Assembly (NCBI RefSeq): GCF_005930975.1
Contig: NZ_VBSE01000042.1
Location: 124,001-188,000, forward strand
Length of the DNA stretch: 64,000 nucleotides
Direction: 5' to 3'
Source of the DNA: Apilactobacillus kunkeei
Lineage (GTDB): Bacteria > Bacillota > Bacilli > Lactobacillales > Lactobacillaceae
The notes under the pieces are model-generated. The model did not search any database and was not told where the DNA came from. It saw nothing but the letters and a program-made list of their open reading frames with translations. Positions 7,945 through 15,639 of this stretch are shown here, in pieces (position 1 is the stretch's first letter; each line of letters opens with the position of its first letter). The position numbers and the translations under genes are program-made.

Positions 7945-8683
7945 ATATTGACCTCTTAAGTTTAAAATAACCTGCTGAAACTGAAACTATAAATATGATA
8001 ATAAATTCTATATATATTTGTGCAGGAGTTGTAAAAACGTTGTTGGAATAACTAAATAGATTAACCAATCCCAATTTGCTTAATTTGATATCAAACAGTA
8101 ATGCCCCTGAAAAAATGTAAATAACAAAAGTTATTACAGCAGCGGAATATTTATTTTGCCAGAAGATTGTCGCTACCATTGCCAATATTGAAAATACAAA
8201 ACTGAAAATGAAACTATTCATAATAAATATTATTGAATATAAAATTTTATGTTTTGGATATATTGAATTAAATGCTCCCAATGTAAAATTATTAACTATA
8301 TTTTTGGGCATTTCTTTGTATAATAATGAAATGACTAACAAGATTGTAAGTAGAATGGTAATGAAAAGAGCACTAGTTATTCCTACAGATAGGGTCTTAG
8401 TGAAAAAGTATTTTTTAAAATTCATTCTAGTTAAAATATTTTTGATGTTTTTTTCCGCAAGATCTTCATATAAAGATAACGAAGATGGTAAAACAACTAT
8501 AAATATAATAGCTATTGATAATACACCAGGCCCACTTACACCGTTTAAAAATAAAAATATATTAGAATTGTCGTTATTATCAGTTAATATATTCAAAGTA
8601 ACACTGAATATAAATATGATTGCAGCGAAGAAGACATTTTTTAAATTTACATATCTTAAAGCTGTGTTAAAAAAATAATTCAT
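7931..8683 (-). CDS. ABC-2-type membrane subunit 1 (hypothetical)
   Basis: A 250-residue protein with about six membrane segments and no recognised motif. It heads the three-gene exporter operon. Its start has no Shine-Dalgarno at normal distance: the only AGGAGG on the minus strand lies 33 bases upstream, inside a 23-codon micro-ORF that ends 7 bases before this ATG. Reinitiation after that micro-ORF, or looping out of the small hairpin between them, would explain translation. The base composition is as AT-rich as its partners. It is probably the second half of the exporter's membrane domain, with substrate unknown. Confidence 0.68.
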   Translation of the reverse strand: MNYFFNTALRYVNLKNVFFAAIIFIFSVTLNILTDNNDNSNIFLFLNGVSGPGVLSIAIIFIVVLPSSLSLYEDLAEKNIKNILTRMNFKKYFFTKTLSVGITSALFITILLTILLVISLLYKEMPKNIVNNFTLGAFNSIYPKHKILYSIIFIMNSFIFSFVFSILAMVATIFWQNKYSAAVITFVIYIFSGALLFDIKLSKLGLVNLFSYSNNVFTTPAQIYIEFIIIFIVSVSAGYFKLKRSIYVNK

Positions 8684-8690
8684 ATATGTT

Positions 8691-8762
8691 TTACAGCAAA
8701 AAAGCTGCTATAGAACCTCCTAATAGAATTCGAAAAATTAATAATGATTGCAAAAATTTCAT
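8691..8762 (-). CDS. Putative 23-residue hydrophobic micro-ORF upstream of the ABC exporter
   Basis: The minus strand reads a 23-codon frame that starts MKFLQSLLIF and ends SIAAFLL, with a stop 7 bases before the permease start. The peptide is a short membrane-like helix. No clear Shine-Dalgarno precedes its ATG. A putative promoter (TTGTAA, 17 bases, GACAAT) would place the transcript start only a few bases upstream, so translation would be leaderless or weak. Its in-frame AGGAGG could be simply the permease's ribosome site, making the frame accidental. It could equally be a leader peptide that couples translation. Confidence 0.35.
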   Translation of the reverse strand: MKFLQSLLIFRILLGGSIAAFLL

Positions 8763-8917
8763 TTGTCTAATCACAATGTGTTAATTGTCTCATAAATATA
8801 CAAACGTTACAAAATTTATTTTATTCTGGTAGCTTTTTGCTTAAGAGTTATTTATTTATATGGTCATTATATATATAAATTTAAATATTCTGTCCATTTT
8901 GATATCCATATAATAAT

Positions 8918-8949
8918 AAAAAAGAGACCTCCGAAGAGGTCTCTTTTTT
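8918..8949. terminator. Bidirectional terminator
   Basis: AAAAAAGAGACCTC/GAGGTCTCTTTTTT with a CGAA tetraloop. The same GAGACCTC core recurs in the terminators at 22.5 and 23.5 kb. Confidence 0.9.
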
Positions 8950-9250
8950 ATATAAATAAATCCATAATAATTTTTGCGATAAATACCCCAAAAAAGAATG
9001 AACTTTCAAATGCAATTAAATTCCCCTGATATTGCCAATCAGTGAGGGGGTAGAATTTTTTATTCGATTCGTAAAAAATTATTAGTGATAAGATGACGGC
9101 AATTACGCCAAATATGATTTCAAATAGATTTGCCCCTTCGGGATCTATTAACACGTATTGGGTTAAATTACCCAGCACTAAGAAAGTGATACCAGTCTCT
9201 AAGCCGATTAAAGCCATATTCCCCAACTGAGACAAACGTTGCTTTTTCAT
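8948..9250 (-). CDS. Small membrane protein, 100 aa (unknown)
   Basis: No known family was recognised. About three hydrophobic segments are visible: residues 12-32, 42-60 and 78-98. It starts MKKQRLSQLG and ends AKIIMDLFI. The first helix has a Gly-x-x-x-Glu pattern and the last a Gly...Lys pattern, weakly echoing the two small proteins upstream. AGGAGT precedes the start. It lies 25 bases after the neighbouring gene and ends in a shared terminator, so it is probably the last gene of a small operon. An immunity-type function is possible but unsupported. Confidence 0.6.
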   Translation of the reverse strand: MKKQRLSQLGNMALIGLETGITFLVLGNLTQYVLIDPEGANLFEIIFGVIAVILSLIIFYESNKKFYPLTDWQYQGNLIAFESSFFFGVFIAKIIMDLFI

Positions 9251-9275
9251 TTAAATATAGGACTCCTATAAATTA

Positions 9276-9602
9276 TTATTTTAGGTTATTAATTATTTCA
9301 GTTAGTATAACCTTACCCAAAGATCCACCAATTAGTATTGATACATCGTATACTGCGAAGTGTATTAGATAGTGAAAACTAGATCCTAAAGGATAGACCA
9401 TAATGATTCTAAGAAACAAATATATAATCAAAAGACCGATTGAGATCATTAATACAATGGATAGTGCAAAATATATATATGAAGATTTGATAAAATCAAT
9501 TTGCCATGAATACAGGATTGTTAAGGCTAATTCTGAAGAAAAGCCAAGAATAATACCAGTAATACATAGCTTGATTATCCGATTTCTTGTCTTATTATCC
9601 AC
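9276..9602 (-). CDS. Small membrane protein, 108 aa, paralog of the next one upstream
   Basis: Unknown function. About three to four membrane helices are visible. It aligns clearly with the product of 9766-10083: GIILGFSSELALTILYSW here against GILLGFLAEVFLTILDNW there, and YDVSILIGGSLGKVIL against YDVMVILGGVTGKFVL. The start is GTG, with AGAGGGGG 6-7 bases before it. A hairpin at 9625-9642 sits in its leader. Composition is AT-rich and Ile-rich like its neighbours. The conserved intramembrane Glu, Asp and Lys would be unusual for a simple structural helix bundle. Confidence 0.65.
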   Translation of the reverse strand: MDNKTRNRIIKLCITGIILGFSSELALTILYSWQIDFIKSSYIYFALSIVLMISIGLLIIYLFLRIIMVYPLGSSFHYLIHFAVYDVSILIGGSLGKVILTEIINNLK

Positions 9603-9624
9603 TATATTTCCCCCTCTAAATTAG

Positions 9625-9645
9625 AACCGTTATACAACGGTTTTA
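9625..9645. promoter_or_regulatory. Inverted repeat in the leader of the small membrane gene
   Basis: AACCGTT/AACGGTT with a 4-base loop, just upstream of the GTG start of the gene ending at 9276. It could be an operator or an RNA hairpin. On the plus strand it is followed by a T-run, so a weak terminator is also possible. Confidence 0.4.
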
Positions 9646-9765
9646 ATTATAATTTAAGAGAAAAATATTTATATGGAAATGGTTTAAAATTATATAAAAC
9701 TTTAAAAATATAAAGATAAATTAATAAAATAAGACATTTAAAAAAATCAGATTTATTTTTAATCA

Positions 9766-10083
9766 TTAATGGATAAACAGTTGTAGGACGAATTTGCCAG
9801 TTACGCCACCTAAAATAACCATGACATCATAAAAAATAAATGAGTAAAAATAGCCTCTAATTGTCCACTTGTCATCGTGCTTAACGATGCCTAAATAAGA
9901 AAAAATAAAAACGACACCACAAATAGCAATTCCGCAAATTGAAATGAACACATCTATTGTAGACGATATAATTATAGTGGATGCCCAGTTATCAAGAATG
10001 GTTAAAAACACCTCTGCTAAAAATCCTAACAAAATACCGACCAGAATAAGGAGACTAAGTCGTATCTTAGTTGATTTTTTCAT
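9766..10083 (-). CDS. Small membrane protein, 105 aa, paralog of the 108-aa neighbour
   Basis: Unknown function. A basic N-terminus (MKKSTKIR) is followed by about four membrane helices. The first carries GILLGFLAEVFLTIL and the last YDVMVILGGVTGKFVL. I chose the ATG at 10083 because GGAGG lies 10 bases before it. An in-frame ATG 18 bases earlier overlaps that ribosome site and has none of its own. It is separated from its paralog by about 160 bases of very AT-rich DNA, so it may have its own promoter. Paralogy to the next gene is seen directly; the role is not known. Confidence 0.65.
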   Translation of the reverse strand: MKKSTKIRLSLLILVGILLGFLAEVFLTILDNWASTIIISSTIDVFISICGIAICGVVFIFSYLGIVKHDDKWTIRGYFYSFIFYDVMVILGGVTGKFVLQLFIH

Positions 10084-10195
10084 GAGTGTATTTTCCTCCA
10101 TGTTTGTTATGTAATATTCGTTAAATTAACTAAGTGTATTATAACGAAAAAAAGAAAAAATGTTATAAATATTGTCTTATATACGTTTTAAACAT

Positions 10196-10223
10196 AAAAA
10201 AAGCGTCCTTTAATGGACGTTTT
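10196..10223 (-). terminator. Terminator after the amidase gene
   Basis: On the minus strand ACGTCC/GGACGC with a 6-base loop and T7. Confidence 0.85.
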
Positions 10224-10229
10224 GTATAA

Positions 10230-11093
10230 TTAATTGAAATATTTATCAAGTGATTCAGTGACATCTTTTGCGACATGCTCCTGATAGTTAGAACTTTGAA
10301 TGTATGGTAAATCATGAGAACTATCCATAAATCCCATTTCACATAAAATAGCAGGACGCTTATTTTCGCGTAAAACATAATAGTTACCAAATGAAACACC
10401 ACGATTAGAAACGGGCAGGTTATCTAGACCGTTTGCAACATCATTGGCAACTTTGACAGCATTTTTGTGGTAATTATAAATACCATATCCATTAGCTCTG
10501 CCGTACCCATTATCAGAGTTGAAATGAAAACTAATAAATAAATCGGCATGATAATCACTAGCCATATCGGTTCGCTTTTTCAAGGTCACATAGGTATCGC
10601 TAGTTCTAGTCATAATAACGTTGACATGTCTTTTTTTTAGCTCATTTGCAACTTTTTTAGCGGTCTGCAAGGTGTATGTTTTTTCCATGAATTTTTGATT
10701 GGCTGAAAGGGTACCAGAGTCGCCTCCACCATGACCAGGATCGATAATGATAGTCTTTTGTGACAATTTATCATCAGTTTTGACATCGTAATTATCGACA
10801 TTAACTAGCCATGAAGGCACCCAACCTTTTTTACCATTATATTTTGTGTACCACCAATTGTTTTTGGATTTGATGATACTTAAATGACGACCATGTGGAA
10901 TTATTTTAATTATTTTTGATTCGTCGTTGGGTTGTTCACGTAAATATAAAGCAGTGGCATCAACCTTAGGTAATGATAAAAATCTGGCTAATTCGATTAT
11001 TAAAATTACTAAGAGGATAAAAGTTACGACACCGCGGTAAATCAGCTTGTTGTTTGGTGTTTCCCTGAATCTAGTTATAAAACTATTAACCAA
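10230..11093 (-). CDS. N-acetylmuramoyl-L-alanine amidase with SH3b domain
   Basis: A 287-residue cell-wall hydrolase. An N-terminal membrane anchor or uncleaved signal (about residues 18-40) is followed by an SH3b domain (about 47-98, with LYLREQPNDES and GWVPSWLV). An Amidase_3 domain (about 112-285) completes it. Zinc ligands and catalytic residues are visible: DPGHGGGDSG, MEKTY, SFHFNSD and CEMGFMDSS. The family cuts the amide between muramic acid and the stem peptide, often in cell separation. The start is TTG, with GGGGTGAT just before it; no nearby ATG fits. It is a monocistron, divergent from the ABC transporter genes. Confidence 0.92.
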   Translation of the reverse strand: MVNSFITRFRETPNNKLIYRGVVTFILLVILIIELARFLSLPKVDATALYLREQPNDESKIIKIIPHGRHLSIIKSKNNWWYTKYNGKKGWVPSWLVNVDNYDVKTDDKLSQKTIIIDPGHGGGDSGTLSANQKFMEKTYTLQTAKKVANELKKRHVNVIMTRTSDTYVTLKKRTDMASDYHADLFISFHFNSDNGYGRANGYGIYNYHKNAVKVANDVANGLDNLPVSNRGVSFGNYYVLRENKRPAILCEMGFMDSSHDLPYIQSSNYQEHVAKDVTESLDKYFN

Positions 11094-11224
11094 ATTATCA
11101 CCCCGATTGTATTATGTATGTTAAAATCAATTATATAACAAAAATTAATATATATCAGATGTTTGATTGTTTTCATAATCAGACTACAATGATATATAAA
11201 TAATTGAAACAGTGAGGATTAATG

Positions 11225-11890
11225 ATGAGTACAGAATCCAGTTTAATCTTATCAGTACGCGATTTAGACGTCGCTGTTAAGAACCGTAAATTAATTAATG
11301 ATTTGTCTTTTGATATCTTCTCTAATACCCTAACATGTGTAACCGGTGAGAATGGTGTTGGAAAGACAACATTAATAAAGACTATTTTAAAACAATTTAA
11401 TAAAAATGAACACGTCCAATCAAAAATCCAAAGATCAGATATGCAGTACATTCCTCAATTGAGAAATATTGATGATGACTATCCATTGACCGTATTTGAT
11501 TTTATCGGATTAGGTTTACAGCATTCAATATTGCCATGGTTGAGCAAAAAAGAAAAACAAAGTGTTCAAAAAGTTATTGAAATGACCAATTTGCAAGATT
11601 TAGCAAACACTCCATTGGGTAGTTGTTCAGGTGGAGAACAACAACGTGTTTACTTGGCTCAAGCGTTGGTATCACAACCTAAATTACTAATATTGGATGA
11701 AAGTACTGCTAGTTTGGATAAAGAAGCCAAATTCATGTTATTAGACGTTGTTAAAAGTGTAATCGCAGAAACCGGGGCTGCCGTGTTATTTATCACTCAT
11801 GATCCGGTTTTAGTACAACAATATGGTGACTATGAGTTAAATATTGCTAATCAAGCCGGCACACTTAAAAAAGTGAAGGAGGTCCAATAA
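11225..11890 (+). CDS. Zinc/manganese-type ABC transporter ATPase
   Basis: A 221-residue ABC ATPase. Walker A is GENGVGKTT (about residue 40). The signature is CSGGEQQRVYLAQAL (about 137). Walker B is LLILDESTASLD, and the switch histidine is in FITHDP. It is followed at once by an ABC-3 (ZnuB/AdcB) permease, the basis for the metal call. Two adjacent ATGs exist; the second (11225) is 7 bases from GAGG and preferred. The walker-B glutamate is followed by ST rather than the usual PT/PF. No substrate-binding lipoprotein of the metal family is adjacent, and no AdcR-type operator was seen. Confidence 0.85.
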   Translation: MSTESSLILSVRDLDVAVKNRKLINDLSFDIFSNTLTCVTGENGVGKTTLIKTILKQFNKNEHVQSKIQRSDMQYIPQLRNIDDDYPLTVFDFIGLGLQHSILPWLSKKEKQSVQKVIEMTNLQDLANTPLGSCSGGEQQRVYLAQALVSQPKLLILDESTASLDKEAKFMLLDVVKSVIAETGAAVLFITHDPVLVQQYGDYELNIANQAGTLKKVKEVQ

Positions 11891-12693
11891 TGTTAGAAAT
11901 GTTAAGCTATCCATTTATGCAATACGCCTTCGTCGCTAGTTTCTTCATATCAATTCTATGTGGATTGATGGGAGTATTCGTGGTTGCCAGAAAGACCGCT
12001 TTCTTCACGCATACACTTTCAGAAATTAGTTTCTCGGGAGCATCGTTTGGTGTCTTCTTAGGAACTAACCCAATTTTAGGGATGTTGTTATTCACGGTAT
12101 TGAGTTCATTGATGATTGGGACTGTTGGTTCAAGGGTAAGTCGTCGTGAATCATCAATTAGTGTTTTCTCAGTATTTTTTATTGGATTAGGGATTTTATT
12201 CTTATCATTGGCTGATACTCAGTCAAGTTACGCTACCAACATCTTGTTCGGTAGTATTGTTGGAATTAGTTATAGCAACGTGCAAACGTTGGTGGGTTTA
12301 AGTATCGCCATCATCATAATTACCACTTTGATTTACAGAAAACTAAAGTACAACTCATTTGATAACGTTGGTGCGAGTTTTAATTCCCGTGCCAACACTT
12401 TAGTATCGGTAATTTTCTTAATCCTACTTGCATGTACTGTTAGTGTGACAGCTCAAATCGTAGGATCACTTCTAATCTTTGCCCTATTGACCATTCCGGC
12501 CTCGTCAGCACGTTATTTCGTGCACAGTATTTGGTCAATGACTATTTTGACATTTGTCTTTTCTTTAATTGGGACATGGTTTGGTCTATATTTAAGTTTT
12601 GTAACAAACTTACCAGTAAGTTTCTTTATCGCAACAATCGAAACAATCATTTATATCATTGCGGTAATTTATGATAAAGTAACAAGAATTTAA
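11890..12693 (+). CDS. ABC-3 family metal permease (ZnuB/AdcB-like)
   Basis: A 267-residue protein with about eight membrane helices. Family features include FVVARKTAFFTHTLSEISFSG near residue 32, the usual 'R-x-x-F-x-x-H-x-L' block after helix 1, and the C-terminal VGSLLIFALLTIPASSA. It passes zinc or manganese across the membrane, powered by the preceding ATPase. The start overlaps the ATPase stop by one base (TAATG), so the two are coupled. The binding protein must be encoded elsewhere, or be the unrelated-looking lipoprotein that follows, which lacks the usual His-rich metal features. Confidence 0.88.
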   Translation: MLEMLSYPFMQYAFVASFFISILCGLMGVFVVARKTAFFTHTLSEISFSGASFGVFLGTNPILGMLLFTVLSSLMIGTVGSRVSRRESSISVFSVFFIGLGILFLSLADTQSSYATNILFGSIVGISYSNVQTLVGLSIAIIIITTLIYRKLKYNSFDNVGASFNSRANTLVSVIFLILLACTVSVTAQIVGSLLIFALLTIPASSARYFVHSIWSMTILTFVFSLIGTWFGLYLSFVTNLPVSFFIATIETIIYIIAVIYDKVTRI

Positions 12694-12769
12694 TACAAAC
12701 TTTATTAACGTAACGATAATGTTTTGTTATACTAGTCTCAAATAGTTTTTTAAGGAGATGTCCTACATT

Positions 12770-13471
12770 ATGAAAGCATGGAAGAAAATTTTACCTGCAG
12801 TTGCAGTTTTAGGATTAGTTTTAACTGCTTGTGGACAAAAGAAAAGCGACAATGGTGATGAATCAAGTTCAACATCAACTACTCAAACTAGTAAGATGAG
12901 CTCATCAGCATCATCAAGCAATGATAATATTTCAAATAAATTAGGAAATGAAAAGTTACCACAAAGCAATGGTTTAGATTCAAACCAAAGCGTAAATGCT
13001 AAGTTAGATGGTAACAAAGAAAACTTTACAATTAGCTACTTAAACAATGGTTCAACATATGCCACTTATACTAAGCACAGTTACGAAAGTAACTCAGCAG
13101 CAATGCAACAAGTCGGCTACCAAGCTGCATCTAATGTTTCAGGATTACCATCTGTGAACCTAGGTTACAATGTTATTGGTCACTCAGATAAGGGTGCTGG
13201 ACAAGAATATATTCAAGCAAACTTTGGTAACTGGTCATTGTTAACACACGGTAGCAACTTCGGTAAGACCAAGGGTGCCGCAACTACTAAGGGTAAGACA
13301 GTTGTTAACTACATTCAAAACCACAACTTACCAGTTCCAGAAGGTAAAGGTAGTATTTCTGCCGAAATTGATGGTTCAGCAACAATTACTTGGCAAATGG
13401 GTAATGACGTTTACTCAATTAAAGCTAACTCTCTAACCACAGCACTTGAGATGGTAACTTCACTTAAGTAA
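12770..13471 (+). CDS. Secreted lipoprotein of unknown function
   Basis: 233 residues. A lipobox LTAC places the lipid-modified cysteine at residue 21, after a basic then hydrophobic signal. A Ser/Thr/Asn-rich linker (about 25-70) follows, then a roughly 160-residue globular part with no recognised motif (LNNGSTYATYTK; WSLLTHGSNFGKT; AEIDGSATITWQ). The ATG at 12770 is chosen because AAGGAG lies 12 bases before it; the ATG at 12758 overlaps that site. It lies 76 bases after the metal permease with its own likely promoter. Partner of the ABC transporter or independent surface protein: not decidable here. Confidence 0.8.
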   Translation: MKAWKKILPAVAVLGLVLTACGQKKSDNGDESSSTSTTQTSKMSSSASSSNDNISNKLGNEKLPQSNGLDSNQSVNAKLDGNKENFTISYLNNGSTYATYTKHSYESNSAAMQQVGYQAASNVSGLPSVNLGYNVIGHSDKGAGQEYIQANFGNWSLLTHGSNFGKTKGAATTKGKTVVNYIQNHNLPVPEGKGSISAEIDGSATITWQMGNDVYSIKANSLTTALEMVTSLK

Positions 13472-13480
13472 ATGCATTAA

Positions 13481-13510
13481 AAAACCAGGTTATGATGACC
13501 TGGTTTTATT
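13481..13510 (+). terminator. Terminator after the lipoprotein gene
   Basis: AAAACCAGGT/ACCTGGTTTT with a 7-base loop. Confidence 0.88.
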
Positions 13511-13545
13511 GTGAAAAAATCAATCGAAATGAAGGTATTGGAAAA

Positions 13546-14877
13546 ATGTATGATTCTAAAAAAATAAGACATTTATTATTTTCCGCGGCGTTAGGATCAA
13601 CAATGGCCTTATCTTTGAATGGTATCAAGTCACATGCTGATACAACACAATCATTTAAGCCATATACGCCAGTGGCATATGATATTTCTGAATTTCAGGG
13701 GAAATTAAATGATCAACAAGTAATGAATTTAAAGAATGAAGTTAAATTTGTTGTTTTAAGAATTCAAGATGGACAATATCATGACCAACAGGTTAACAAT
13801 AATATTAGGTTGATGGATAAGTATGGTATTCCATACGGTGTATATAGTTTTAGCCGTTATACAAATTCAGCTCAAGCAGCAGAAGAAGCGCAACGACTAC
13901 ATTCACTAGCACCAAATGCTAGATTTTATGTAAATGACTTTGAAACAGGTTTTACCAACACATCCGACAAAAATGCTGTAAGTTGGGCAAATTCGATGAA
14001 ACAACTAACCCAACAACCTGTTATCTTGTATGGTTCACAATCTACTTTGGATCAATTTCAACAAAGTACTTTGAGTACTTACAGTGCGGTATGGCTAGCA
14101 AACTACACCAGTTACACGCCAAATCCCAAGTACGATTATGATTTATGGCAATACACTGATAAGTACCAAAGTAGAGCATTAGGGGAATCATTAGATGCTG
14201 ACACCATTCCAGTTGGTGGTCGTAAATTAGCATTTTGGACTACTGAAAAGACTGCCAATGGTCACAAACGTACGGTTGCTAAAACAGGAACAGCTAGACA
14301 CATCAGAAAGCATGCTACAGCCAATGTTTTACATAAGGCCACTAAGACACAAGTGATTACTAAGACTACCTCTGCAAAGGCTAAAAACGTCCAAATTACG
14401 CCGCTTGTTAAAAAAACAGGCCATAATGTTAATAAACATGTAAAACGTGCATATCGAATAAAAAAACGCGCTATTCATATGGTTACAACATCTAGTAATA
14501 CTTATAAATATGCTGGAGTTTCTACTAAGAGGGTAAAACATAATAAATCTTATAAGAAACATACTAATAAGAAAAGTAAGTACACGTACAAATTACACAA
14601 TGCTACAAAGAAGCGTATAGCCAAGCATCATGCTAAAAAGTACAGAAAATATGGTAAGAAATATACTTACAAGTTATCTAAGAAAAAGGCCCGTAAGCAT
14701 GCTAAATATAATTATGCTAAGAAGCTTAGTTACCACGTTAAGAAAAACTTGAAGCATAAGAAGTTACATCGTTCTTATAAGAATAAGAAGCATAATAAGT
14801 CTAAAAAACACTATAAATACAGTGTGAAGAGGATTCATCATAAGCATGCTAAAAAATATCAATATCGCGTGGCTTAA
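13546..14877 (+). CDS. GH25 muramidase with a very basic His/Lys/Tyr-rich tail
   Basis: 443 residues. A signal peptide ends about residue 32 (SHA/DTT). A GH25 lysozyme domain spans about 40-225, with catalytic motifs AYDISEFQG, FYVNDFETG and DYDLWQYTDKY. The remaining 200 or so residues are Lys/His/Tyr/Thr-rich with short KKH, YKY and KHAKK repeats, and nearly no acidic residues. GH25 enzymes cut the MurNAc-GlcNAc bond of peptidoglycan. The tail probably binds anionic wall polymers by charge, an inference. The start at 13546 has GAAGG upstream; the open frame upstream runs into the previous terminator and is rejected. Confidence 0.88.
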   Translation: MYDSKKIRHLLFSAALGSTMALSLNGIKSHADTTQSFKPYTPVAYDISEFQGKLNDQQVMNLKNEVKFVVLRIQDGQYHDQQVNNNIRLMDKYGIPYGVYSFSRYTNSAQAAEEAQRLHSLAPNARFYVNDFETGFTNTSDKNAVSWANSMKQLTQQPVILYGSQSTLDQFQQSTLSTYSAVWLANYTSYTPNPKYDYDLWQYTDKYQSRALGESLDADTIPVGGRKLAFWTTEKTANGHKRTVAKTGTARHIRKHATANVLHKATKTQVITKTTSAKAKNVQITPLVKKTGHNVNKHVKRAYRIKKRAIHMVTTSSNTYKYAGVSTKRVKHNKSYKKHTNKKSKYTYKLHNATKKRIAKHHAKKYRKYGKKYTYKLSKKKARKHAKYNYAKKLSYHVKKNLKHKKLHRSYKNKKHNKSKKHYKYSVKRIHHKHAKKYQYRVA

Positions 14878-14880
14878 AAT

Positions 14881-14916
14881 AAAAACGTCCGATCTAAATG
14901 ATTGGACGTTTTTTTG
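14881..14916 (+). terminator. Terminator after the GH25 gene
   Basis: AACGTCCGATC/GATTGGACGTT (one G-T pair) followed by a T-run. Confidence 0.85.
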
Positions 14917-14945
14917 TTGTATTAATTTTTAACTTCATATACAAT
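14917..14945 (+). promoter_or_regulatory. Putative promoter of the TetR-EF4 operon
   Basis: TTGTAT and TACAAT spaced 17 bases apart, with the operator palindrome directly downstream. Confidence 0.55.
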
Positions 14946-14947
14946 AG

Positions 14948-14960
14948 TGACCAATGGTCA
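14948..14960. promoter_or_regulatory. Putative TetR operator
   Basis: The palindrome TGACC-AAT-GGTCA lies at the expected transcription start, between the -10 and the ribosome site of the TetR gene. This is the usual place for autorepression. Confidence 0.65.
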
Positions 14961-14981
14961 TTTTAGAAAAAGGAGTCAATC

Positions 14982-15626
14982 ATGAATATAAAAAATGCCG
15001 ACGAAAAACAACGTAAACAGGCGTTGATAGCTGAAACAGCGCTTAAGATGTTTGAAGAAAATGACTTTTATGATATTTCCATTAATTCAATTGCGCAAAA
15101 GAGCCACATTGCGAAGGGAACAGTCTTTAATTATTTCAAGACTAAGGAAAATATATTTATGCACCTTTTATTGGTGGGATATCAAAAATTCTTTTTAGAA
15201 ACACTAAATCAATTACAAAAAACCAAGTTAACAACCGAAGATGAATTAAAATCGTTTTTACTAGAAAACACTAAGGACCTAATTGAAAACCATTTAACAT
15301 TAATTAAATTGAACGCATTGAGAGGACCAATTCTAGAAGGTAAGGCATCTAAAGAAGAGACAATTGAAGGGCGCCAAAGATTATATGAAGTCCATGAGAG
15401 GCTAGCTAAATTCATTCATGATTCATTTCCTTCAATTGGTGTAAAGACTGCCAATAAAATCTTCATTATTCAAAGTAGTATTGCTAGTGGGTTAATTAAC
15501 CTATCGAATTTAGATTCGTTTAACCAAGAACCAATTCGAGTTGACATGAATGATTTTAAAGTTAGTATTCTAAACGATTCAATTGAAACGTTTGATTTTT
15601 ATTTAACGGGGTTACTTGGTAAATAA
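14982..15626 (+). CDS. TetR/AcrR-family transcriptional regulator
   Basis: 214 residues. An N-terminal helix-turn-helix (about 10-58) reads IAETALKMFEENDFYDISI, then AQKSHIAKGTVFNYF, the standard TetR layout. The C-terminal ligand domain is not recognisable. A palindrome sits on its promoter, so it probably represses its own operon. The next gene begins 13 bases after its stop, so regulator and EF4 paralog are almost surely one transcript. TetR regulators normally sense a small molecule, which makes the partner gene interesting. AAAGGAG precedes the start. Confidence 0.9.
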   Translation: MNIKNADEKQRKQALIAETALKMFEENDFYDISINSIAQKSHIAKGTVFNYFKTKENIFMHLLLVGYQKFFLETLNQLQKTKLTTEDELKSFLLENTKDLIENHLTLIKLNALRGPILEGKASKEETIEGRQRLYEVHERLAKFIHDSFPSIGVKTANKIFIIQSSIASGLINLSNLDSFNQEPIRVDMNDFKVSILNDSIETFDFYLTGLLGK

Positions 15627-15639
15627 AGGAGTAACTATA

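Noticed and set aside
10163-10402. 79-codon minus-strand frame overlapping the amidase end
   Set aside because: It lies in another frame of the amidase gene and crosses its terminator.
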